DNA of 24,440 bases from JADLHS01 sp036274115 (GTDB taxonomy: Bacteria > Verrucomicrobiota > Verrucomicrobiia > Limisphaerales > JADLHS01), in assembly GCA_036274115.1 (NCBI GenBank), contig DASUGI010000051.1:1-24440 (forward strand). The letters are read 5' to 3'. This document shows, piece after piece, positions 1 to 7,100 of the stretch. A program made the translations under genes and the position numbers. The number at the start of each line of letters is the position of its first letter. The stretch's first letter is position 1. The notes beneath the pieces are model-generated. The model was not told where the DNA came from, did no database searches, and saw nothing but the letters and a program-made list of their open reading frames with translations.

Positions 1-338
1 GCCACGTAGCCGATGGCGGCGGCGACCTGGCGGGCAAAGTCGAATTTGCGAGGTTCGCCAAAGGTCATGGATTCGCTGGCATCGAGGAAAATGCGCACGG
101 GCAGTTCGCGTTCCTCCTCGTAGAGCTTGAGGAACAGGCGGTCGAGGCGGCCAAACAGATTCCAGTCGAGATAACGGAAATCGTCGCCAGGAACATAACT
201 GCGATGATCGGCGAATTCGACGGATTGACCGCGGGCGCGACTGCGGCGCTCGCCCTTGGACGAACTCTTGGCACGTCGCGCTGCGAGCAATTGGAATTGC
301 TCAAGCCGGCGCAGAAGTTCGGGGGTGAGGAGGGACAT
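1..338 (-). CDS. DUF58 domain protein, N-terminal part (cut by window edge)
   Basis: The minus strand is open from an ATG at 338 to the window edge and encodes about 112 residues. It shows the hallmark N-terminal DUF58 core: a GERRSRARGQSVEFADHRSY stretch, then PGDDFRYLDWNLFGRLDRLF, a KLYEEERE segment, and the start of a VWA-like fold with DASESM (a DxSxS-type metal site variant). DUF58 proteins are usually encoded beside a MoxR ATPase, and one lies upstream here at 863-1864 on the same strand. Members are thought to act in envelope or enzyme maturation together with MoxR; the exact substrate is unknown. The spacing from MoxR (over 500 bases) is far larger than the usual near-contact and is filled with repeats. 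The start has no clear Shine-Dalgarno. The C-terminal part lies outside the window. Confidence 0.88.
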   Translation of the reverse strand, partial: MSLLTPELLRRLEQFQLLAARRAKSSSKGERRSRARGQSVEFADHRSYVPGDDFRYLDWNLFGRLDRLFLKLYEEERELPVRIFLDASESMTFGEPRKFDFARQVAAAIGYV

Positions 339-356
339 GTCAGGAATGGGGAAAGG

Positions 357-389
357 TCCAACATCCAACATCCAACGCCCAACATCCAG
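357..389. repeat. Heptamer tandem repeat (TCCAACA-type, about 4.7 units)
   Basis: The sequence runs TCCAACA, TCCAACA, TCCAACG, CCCAACA, TCCAG without interruption, so it is a period-7 array with a few substitutions. It lies just upstream of the DUF58 start, in the intergenic stretch behind MoxR. Similar arrays are, from memory, common between genes in Verrucomicrobiota and related bacteria, but no function is known to me. Confidence 0.75.
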
Positions 390-436
390 AGTTCACGCGC
401 CCGTGCCGGCTCGCCGAAGGTGAACAACGTGAATAG

Positions 437-455
437 CCGTGGGTGAAACCCACGG
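437..455. repeat. REP-like hairpin 1 (8-bp stem, GAA loop)
   Basis: CCGTGGGT at 437-444 is followed by GAA and its exact reverse complement ACCCACGG at 448-455. The hairpin lies 22 bases from a second hairpin with the same loop and next to a REP-associated transposase remnant, so it is best read as one half of a REP doublet. Confidence 0.7.
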
Positions 456-477
456 AACAGCGATAAACAAACAATTC

Positions 478-492
478 CGCCCTGAAAGGGCG
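478..492. repeat. REP-like hairpin 2 (6-bp stem, GAA loop)
   Basis: CGCCCT at 478-483, a GAA loop, then AGGGCG at 487-492. Loop and closing pair (T-GAA-A) are identical to hairpin 1 while the stem sequence differs. It sits 19 bases beyond the stop codon of the transposase stub, the side where REP units usually flank their RAYT gene. Confidence 0.65.
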
Positions 493-511
493 AAACAAAT
501 CGTTCACCCGA

Positions 512-718
512 TCAGAGCAGATATTTTTCATCGAATGCAACGCTGTGTTTGATCAGAAATTCCCGCAACTCGTCTTTGAATGAAATCTTCTTGTGATGTT
601 CTTCCTGCCCTTTGATGTATTCGATCACCAGGTCCTTGTCGTTATGGGAAACGGTGAACGCACCATAGCCATCCTGCCAATGTGAGAATTTCGGAAAGAT
701 GTTCTCTTTGAGGGACAT
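512..718 (-). pseudogene. REP-associated (IS200-like, Y1) transposase, C-terminal remnant
   Basis: The 68-residue frame matches the C-terminal third of RAYT/IS200-type Y1 transposases: KENIFPKFSHWQDGYGAFTV, then the helix YIKGQEEHHKK that in this family carries the nucleophilic Tyr, then FKDELREFLIKHSVAFDEKY. Full-length members are about 140-180 residues, and the N-terminal half with the HUH metal-binding motif is absent. Homology stops abruptly at about 719, exactly where an 8-mer repeat element begins, so the gene was probably cut by insertion or recombination. The remaining stub cannot be an active transposase. It sits between the MoxR and DUF58 genes together with a doublet of REP-like hairpins, presumably its former substrates. 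It is unclear whether the ATG at 718 is still used. Confidence 0.8.
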
Positions 719-722
719 GGGC

Positions 723-867
723 TTTTAACGCAAAGGCGCAAAGACGCGAAGACGCGAAGTTCCAAAGTTATTCACGCGTTACTCCATTTCTTCTTCAACT
801 AATTCGACGGTTGGATTTGGCATCAGAATTCCTTCGCGCCTCTGCCACTTTGCCTCTTTGCGTTAAA
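723..867. repeat. 8-mer-based intergenic element with imperfect inverted ends
   Basis: The left end (723-759) contains GCAAAGGC, GCAAAGAC, GCGAAGAC and GCGAAG in tandem (period 8) preceded by TTTTAAC. The right end (831-867) is an imperfect reverse complement, about 30 of 37 positions, ending in TTTGCGTTAAA. About 70 bases of unrelated DNA lie between. The whole resembles a miniature mobile or spreading intergenic element. The right end overlaps the MoxR stop codon at 863-865, and the left end abuts the truncated transposase. Confidence 0.6.
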
Positions 868-1864
868 CCCCGACCGCTTCCGCCGTCACGGGCACGTCGC
901 GGAGGATTTGGGCGATGATGTGGTCGGTGGTGATGCCTTCGGCTTCGGCTTCGAAGTTCGGGATGAGGCGGTGGCGCAACGCGGGCAGCGCGGCGGATTG
1001 GATGTCCTCGAAGCTGACGTTGAAGCGGCCTTGCGCGAGGGCGCGGACTTTGCCGGCGAGAATGAGCGTCTGTGCGCCGCGCGGGCTGCTGCCGAAACGG
1101 AGGTATTGGTTTGCAATCGGCGCGGCGGTGTCGGTCTTGGGATGCGTGGCGAGCACGAGGCGCACGGCGTAATCTTTCACGTGCGAGGCGACCGGAACTT
1201 CGCGCACCAGCTTCATGAGTTCCATGAGCGTGTCGCGGTCGAGGACTTTGTTGACCTCGGCTTTCGTGCCGGTGGTGGTGCGGTTGATGACTTCGTTCAA
1301 GTCTGCCGCGCTGGGATAGCCGACGAGAATTTTGAAGAAGAAGCGGTCGAGCTGCGCTTCGGGCAATGGATACGTGCCTTCCTGGTCAATCGGGTTTTGC
1401 GTCGCCATGACGAAGAAGGGCTCGGTGAGCTTGCGGAGTTCGCCGCCGGCGGTGACCTGTTTTTCCTGCATCGCTTCGAGCATGGCGGATTGAGTCTTGG
1501 GCGTGGCGCGATTGATTTCGTCGGCGAGAACGAGATGGGCGAAGATTGGGCCGCGTTGGAACTGAAATTCGCGTCGGCCCGTGTCGCTTTCCATGACGAG
1601 ATTCGTGCCGAGGATGTCGGCGGGCATGAGGTCGGGCGTGAATTGAATGCGGCTGAACGGCATGTCGAGCACTTCGCCGAGCGTGCGGATGAGGAGGGTT
1701 TTGCCAAGGCCGGGCACGCCTTCGAGCAGCACGTGTCCACCGCCAAACAGCGCGATGAGGGTGCTTTCGACGATTTCACTGTGGCCAACGATGACTTTGG
1801 CGATTTCCGACTGGAGGGCGGCGTAGTTGTCCCTGAACTGGGTGATTTGAGTTTCGGTGCTCAT
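863..1864 (-). CDS. MoxR family AAA+ ATPase
   Basis: This 333-residue protein has a complete AAA_3/MoxR core. The Walker A loop is GVPGLGKT at residues 49-56 and the Walker B/DEXX segment is LADEINR at about 113-119. The sensor 1 region reads FVMATQNPIDQEGTYPLPEA, and an LDRF arginine follows. MoxR ATPases act as chaperone-like remodelling enzymes, usually together with DUF58 and VWA proteins encoded beside them. Here the preceding gene (1964-3925) is a coiled-coil membrane protein and the following one is DUF58. The ATG at 1864 begins MSTETQ and gives the expected length. The stop codon TAA lies inside the right end of an intergenic repeat, so the last residues may differ from those of relatives. 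Confidence 0.95.
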   Translation of the reverse strand: MSTETQITQFRDNYAALQSEIAKVIVGHSEIVESTLIALFGGGHVLLEGVPGLGKTLLIRTLGEVLDMPFSRIQFTPDLMPADILGTNLVMESDTGRREFQFQRGPIFAHLVLADEINRATPKTQSAMLEAMQEKQVTAGGELRKLTEPFFVMATQNPIDQEGTYPLPEAQLDRFFFKILVGYPSAADLNEVINRTTTGTKAEVNKVLDRDTLMELMKLVREVPVASHVKDYAVRLVLATHPKTDTAAPIANQYLRFGSSPRGAQTLILAGKVRALAQGRFNVSFEDIQSAALPALRHRLIPNFEAEAEGITTDHIIAQILRDVPVTAEAVGV

Positions 1865-1890
1865 GGTTTGTTTGACCGTTAAAATGGCAA

Positions 1891-1943
1891 AACGTTACAG
1901 CGTAACAACGATTCTTCCGGAGACGTTGTCACGATGTAACGTT
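1891..1943. repeat. 20-bp imperfect inverted repeat between membrane protein and MoxR genes
   Basis: The arm AACGTTACAGCGTAACAACG at 1891-1910 pairs with 1924-1943 (18 of 20 positions) across a 13-base loop. It fills most of the gap between the stop of the upstream gene (1964) and the MoxR start (1864). There is no U-tract on the minus strand after it, so it is not a typical terminator. It could reduce read-through, stabilise the upstream mRNA, or be a dispersed palindromic repeat. Confidence 0.65.
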
Positions 1944-1963
1944 CTAACGCAAGGAACGTTTCG

Positions 1964-3925
1964 CTACTTTTTGGGGAGATCGTCGAAGTAATCCTTCACC
2001 GCGCCCTGGTAGGCGCGCGGGACTTTTTCCTGACTGAGGGCGCTTTGCGCATCGGACTGGGCAGCAGCGGCGGCTTCTTCGTAGGCGACCTGGCTCGTGC
2101 CTTTGATGCTGACGCCCTTCAGGGTGATGCTGGGCATCTGGCCGCCCGGCGTGAACTGACCTTTGACTTTGGTGGGTTGAAGCCGGTCGGAATTGTCGGT
2201 TTGTTCGCGGTCGGTCTGGCCGCGGCCGGCTTGATCGCGATCATTAAGTGCCGAGCGGTCGATGTTGCCTGTGCCATCGTCGTAGCTGTCCACCCATTCG
2301 CCGCCTTCCTCGCCCCAAGTGCCCACGCCGGGCCCCATTCCGTTCTTGGCAAATGGATTGTAACCTGGCCTGGTCCCCTGACATTGTCCCCAACCCTTGC
2401 ACTGGCTGATGCACATGGAGGCTTTATCAAGACTATCGAGCGCCGCCATCATTTGCTGGGCGTCGTTCATTTGTTGCAACAGATCTTCCAGTTCCTTCGC
2501 CGCGTCAGCTAAAGATTGCGAAGCGTTGGACTTGTCACCCTGCTGCATCTGTTTTGTGCCCTGCTTCAACAGGTCAGCCACTTTGCCGTATTCCTGGGCT
2601 TCGGGCAGTGCTTTGGCGACTTCATCGAGAATCTTTTGTTGCTGCTCCTGGCTCAGATTGGCGGACTTCAATTGCTCCGAGAGTTTTCTGAGCGTGGCGG
2701 CGGCGGCCTCGGCCTGGCCATTCTTAAGTTGTTCGGCGAGGTCCTTGCCCAACTTTTCGGCCTGTGCCTGCATGGCCTCGAGCTTTTGCTTCATGTCGCG
2801 CAGCTTTTCGAGGTCCGTCAGCGCGGCCTCGAGTTCTTTCATGAAGCGGTCGGTCTGATTGGCAGCCAGAGCTTCAATCGCCTCGTTGAGGTCGGGCAGC
2901 TGCACTCCGGCTTCTGCGGCTTCTTGAGACAGGGCGGAAAGAGCGGCCGAAAGCTTCTGTTGCTCGGCCTCGGCGGCTTCTCCGGTTTTGTCGGCCATGG
3001 CTTTGGCAGCGGCTTGCAGTTTCTCCAGATTCTTCTGCAACTTGTCCAGGGCTTCGGGATTGCCGGCTTGCGAACTTAGCTGCTTTTGCAACGACTCCAT
3101 TTGCTTTTGAAGTCCGGTCGCCGTTTGGGCCTGGCCGGAAGAACGAGCGGTTTCTTCGAGCTTTTTGAGTCCCGGGTCTTTGGCCATGTCCTTCAACTCG
3201 TTCTTGAGTTTGTCGCTGGCGCTGGCGAGGTCCTTGAGAGCGTCGCTGCGCGTCAGCGACATTTTCTCGAGCTTCTCACCCAGTTCGGAGACGGCTTCGA
3301 GAGATTTCTTGGTTTGCTCCAGTGCCGGCGGGCGTTGCTGCAGCTCGCGTTTGGTTAAATCGGCAACTTGTTTTCCCGCCTCTTTGATGACTTGGGCGTC
3401 GGCCTGTTTTTGCACAAAGGCCTTGCTGCGGTATTCGGGCACGAAGCCGAGGCCAGCGGCGAGCGCAAGTACGAGCACTGCCCAGCGCGCGGCTTTCGTC
3501 AGATGAAGCGGCACGAGCCGGCGTGGATCGATTTCATTGGCATGCGTGACGGCGTCGTGCATGACCAGGTCGCGCCACGTGCCAGAGTTTTCCTTTTCCG
3601 CAACTTCGAGCGCGGTGCTCATGCGCTCTTTGAGGTTTTGCTTCACGTCCACCCAACGCGCGGTTTCAGAAAGGCCAGGTTTGCGCCAGAAGCCAAACAC
3701 CACGCCCCCGAGGGGACAAGCCAGAGCGGCAAGTCCGGACCAGAGGAGGATTGAGGCCGAAATGGGAGCGAGTTTAAAAACGGTCAAGGCTACGAGCCAG
3801 AGGAGAGCCCCAATCAGCAGCCCGACCCAGAGCCCGCGCAGGGCGTGTTCAGTGCGTCGACGCCGGGCGGCGCGTTCGAGCGTTTCCGTGATGGTTTGGA
3901 GCTCGCTCATTGATGTGTGGAACAT
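1964..3925 (-). CDS. Coiled-coil membrane protein of the MoxR locus (unknown function)
   Basis: The 653-residue product has two membrane helices near the N-terminus (about 31-50 and 56-80), a soluble loop, and a third helix at about 145-162. About 330 residues of Ala/Lys/Glu/Gln-rich coiled coil follow. The C-terminal part is Gly/Asp-rich (a CKGWGQCQG segment and a YDDGTGNIDRSALNDRD stretch) and ends with SITLKGVSIKGTSQVAYEE and VPRAYQGAVKDYFDDL. Large coiled-coil membrane proteins ending in a PRAYxxxVxDYFD-type motif are, from memory, often encoded beside MoxR/DUF58/VWA genes in Verrucomicrobia and Planctomycetes; their role is not established. A second ATG at 3910 (MSELQT) could be the true start, and neither start has a clear Shine-Dalgarno. 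The long open frames antisense to it are shadows of its biased composition. Confidence 0.85.
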   Translation of the reverse strand: MFHTSMSELQTITETLERAARRRRTEHALRGLWVGLLIGALLWLVALTVFKLAPISASILLWSGLAALACPLGGVVFGFWRKPGLSETARWVDVKQNLKERMSTALEVAEKENSGTWRDLVMHDAVTHANEIDPRRLVPLHLTKAARWAVLVLALAAGLGFVPEYRSKAFVQKQADAQVIKEAGKQVADLTKRELQQRPPALEQTKKSLEAVSELGEKLEKMSLTRSDALKDLASASDKLKNELKDMAKDPGLKKLEETARSSGQAQTATGLQKQMESLQKQLSSQAGNPEALDKLQKNLEKLQAAAKAMADKTGEAAEAEQQKLSAALSALSQEAAEAGVQLPDLNEAIEALAANQTDRFMKELEAALTDLEKLRDMKQKLEAMQAQAEKLGKDLAEQLKNGQAEAAAATLRKLSEQLKSANLSQEQQQKILDEVAKALPEAQEYGKVADLLKQGTKQMQQGDKSNASQSLADAAKELEDLLQQMNDAQQMMAALDSLDKASMCISQCKGWGQCQGTRPGYNPFAKNGMGPGVGTWGEEGGEWVDSYDDGTGNIDRSALNDRDQAGRGQTDREQTDNSDRLQPTKVKGQFTPGGQMPSITLKGVSIKGTSQVAYEEAAAAAQSDAQSALSQEKVPRAYQGAVKDYFDDLPKK

Positions 3926-4191
3926 TGACCCATTTGTTCGGCATTAGCCAGAGAATTCTGACAAGCCGGGGGACATTCCGTGTCACCCAATGCCCGCATA
4001 TTCGTGTAGGTTTTTTTTATTGCACAATGGAGTTCGGGGAGGTTTAGTTCTGACGTTCACACATGCAGAAAGATCCTTCGACGCCGTCCTGTCGTTTGGT
4101 GGGCACGCACCTTGCGTTCTCGGAGACGCCCGACCCGGCAAACCCAGTCGAAGCAAGCAGTAGCGCAACCTGACCAACCCCGAACCCAGAT
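3926..4191. promoter_or_regulatory. Divergent intergenic region with hairpin and T8 tract
   Basis: This gap separates the minus-strand membrane protein gene from the plus-strand giant exported protein gene, so it should hold both promoters. I see an imperfect hairpin at 3968-3988 (8-bp stem with one mismatch, loop TTCCG) and a run of eight T at 4011-4018. No convincing sigma-70 pair could be assigned; TTGCAC at 4019 with TTTAGT 17 bases later is only a weak match. Confidence 0.35.
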
Positions 4192-7100
4192 ATGAAAAAG
4201 ACTCCTCTCCTACTTTCACCAAAGGCTTTGTTTAGTGCCGCCTGTCTGCTGGCCGCAACGGCGGTGGTTCATGCTCACCCGTATGCCTCAGGAGTCACCG
4301 GCACGAATGGGGCAGGCGATGTTTCGTTCATCATGAACGAAGAGGGGGCCACCGTCACAGTCACGTTCGAGGACTCCTCAGTTCTGGACCTCGGCGTGCT
4401 GCCGAAAGGCTCCAACTATTTTCACCTGGGCAACCACACGAGCTACAGAATCAGCTGCTATAAGCAAGGGACAGGAGTTCCTTCGATAATCAGTTCAGAT
4501 GCGGTTGGGGTGTATACCTATTCGAATTCGGTCTGGAACTCGCCGCGGGGTGTGGCCGTCAATAAGAATGCAGCAATTGGAACGAACTTCGGTCGTCTCG
4601 TGGTCGGCAACAGTACGCCCGGTTCACAGGCCAGCGGGCCTAAAGGACAAGGGTTGTATCTTCTCAATTCCGATCAGACATACGTGAAAGGGCCGGTCGG
4701 TTCCTCATTTTTTGCTCTTGGTGGTGCCAACGGACCGTGGCGGGTTCGCGCCAATGACGACGGCACGTTCCTGGTGAACGATTTTTCCACGGCCAATGCG
4801 GCGCTCTTGCAATTCAGCCCTGACTTGAGCACTTCCAACCTTGTGCTTTCCATCATCGGACTGCCGGCGGCGCCGAATGCGGGAATCCACGGCGATTTTT
4901 TCGGGTGTGCCATCATGAAAGGCTCATTGGCTGAAGGAAATCTGGTGCTTTATACATTTGATTCCGGCATGGCGGCACCTGCCGACACCAACTCCATCAA
5001 GGGTCCGCTGACCACGGCGGGCTCATTCAACAATGTCTTCAGATACAACATTGGATCCGGGCCGTTGCCCTGGAACAAGCGACCCGACTATTCCTACACG
5101 TTTGGTTTGGACGGTATCGCGAATTTGCGCACGGAAGGCGATGTCGGCGACGACGGCAAGGTTTATTGCGCTTTTGGCCGTGCCAATGCTTCCAACCCCA
5201 ACCTCCAGATTCTCGCGCCCGTACCAACTACCAATGGCATTACTGGCGACCCGGTAAACGCAACGATTCAACAAGCGGCTCAAAGTGCTACGAACTGGCT
5301 GTATACCGGAGGGGTCAATCCACCCTTCAACAATCCACCCGCCGGTACGGCCGCCGACCCATGGGTAGGCACCCGCGGTAGCGGTTCCGCTGGCGGTACA
5401 TACGCAGGCGTCAGAGTTTCCCCTGATGGCAGGTTCATCGCTTCTGTTGATATCAACAACGGCGTCACCCTGGCATCGTTGACCAATGGCATTCCGAATG
5501 ACGGCACGATCTTTGGAATCGATCAGGGAACTTTTCCCTTTACGGCGCCGGCTGGAATCACCGGGGTAGGAGCTGAGACTGGAAATTCTCGCGGTATGGA
5601 TTGGGATCCGGCGAACAATCTTTGGGTTATCAGTTCCGGTCAGGGTCTTTTGCGTTGTTTCTCTCTCGGCCTCACAACCACCTGTGTTACCAGCAACGAC
5701 TGGACTGGTACCAACGGAACTTTTCAATTGATCCTTCCTCCGCTCAACGCATCCGTTTCCATCGTCAACCCCAACGCCTCGCAGAATTACGTCAATAACA
5801 CGGTTAACGCGGGTACGCCGACTCCTGGCGTGTTCCGCATCAGCCTGACCACAAGTGACACGACTTCTACCGGGCCCACCTTTGTGGGCTTTGTCCGTTC
5901 GGGAACGGCCGTTTATACGAACAATTACACGATTAACACCAATGAGACGCCCAATGGTGTAACGATCTTCCCGAATGGCGTTCTGTTCCCGGCTGGTGTT
6001 TTTGCAGGGTCGAACGGGCCCAATTGGAATGTCGATGTGAAAGTAACCCCTACGGCTATTCCGGTTAGCGGACCGACGTTATCATTCAGCGTGCGGTTGC
6101 TGAGCGGCACCAATTATTCTGCTTCGCCGATTGCCGGTAATATCGCAATCCTCAATACGGGCCCGCAATTGCTCCTGTTGTCAGCGGCAGCCCCGGCAAC
6201 TCTCGGAGGCATGAATCGTGGGATTCCTAATGATTATGCCCGGTTCGTTGTGACACGTCTTGGCGACACCAACGGTCCGGGTAACGATGCCGTCAATCCC
6301 GTTGTGGGAAGAACCTTTACCGTAACAAACATCAATTACCTGGCGCCGGCAGCCGGGGCAAACTTCAAGGCTAATTTGGGTGTGGATTTCACTGCGGGAG
6401 CTCAGAATTTCGTCGGAGCGTTACCGGTTGATGGCTCCCCGGGCATCACTTTCGCCCCTGGTGCCGTCACTAATTTTGCAATGATTGGCAACCCGGTGAA
6501 GCACACCGATACCGGACTCACCAGGACCAACTTGCAGGTGGTAATCAACCTTACCAATACCGTTGCCCTGGGCAATCCTCCCAGCACGACGAACGTCGTC
6601 AGCGCTGAAAACTATCCGTACTCAGTCTCCACCACGTCACTCACACTGAATGAATTCGACAATGCTGTGGGTGGAGAAGTCGTTCTCTGGTCCAATCCGC
6701 TCACCAACGCGTTCGATAGCACGAACTGGACGGTGGTGTATGGCAGCATCAATCTGGATTCAAGTCCGACGCTTCCGATAGTGATCAGCAATTACGACAA
6801 CTCCGCCACCGTACCGCATCAGTACACAGTTGCGTTTGGCGATGAGGTCAACAATCCGAATCAAAACAACGGCTTTGTCACCGTACCTCAGTCCCAAACC
6901 ATGGTCGCCAACAACTGGAACACTGCCCTGAGGGTGACCGTGAACAAGGACCCTGGCTTCGCTGGTGAATCGGGTGTCAACATTTACCCGCAGATTCCCG
7001 GAGTACCGTGGGATGGCAGCAATTTCATGGTGTTCCAGGGCAACTATGCGTTGCGCTTCGATATGTACCTCCATCTTTATGATTTCGGGCTTAACAACCC

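Noticed and set aside
437..492. Reading the two GAA-loop hairpins as a CRISPR array or a terminator
   Set aside because: There are only two units with different stems and a 22-base gap, and no U-tract on either strand; the neighbouring RAYT stub explains them better as REP units.
908..1882. Long plus-strand open frame (324 codons) across the MoxR gene
   Set aside because: It is antisense to a complete MoxR ATPase and its composition (runs of Gly, Val, Glu, Phe, Ala) is that of a GC-rich shadow frame, with no domain.
2045..3754. Several plus-strand open frames opposite the coiled-coil membrane protein
   Set aside because: They mirror the Ala/Lys/Glu-rich coiled coil (Leu, Phe, Gly-rich shadows) and have no recognisable domain or start signal.
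4019..4047. TTGCAC and TTTAGT with 17-base spacing as a sigma-70 promoter
   Set aside because: Only three and four of six positions match the consensus; such matches are expected by chance in a 266-base gap.
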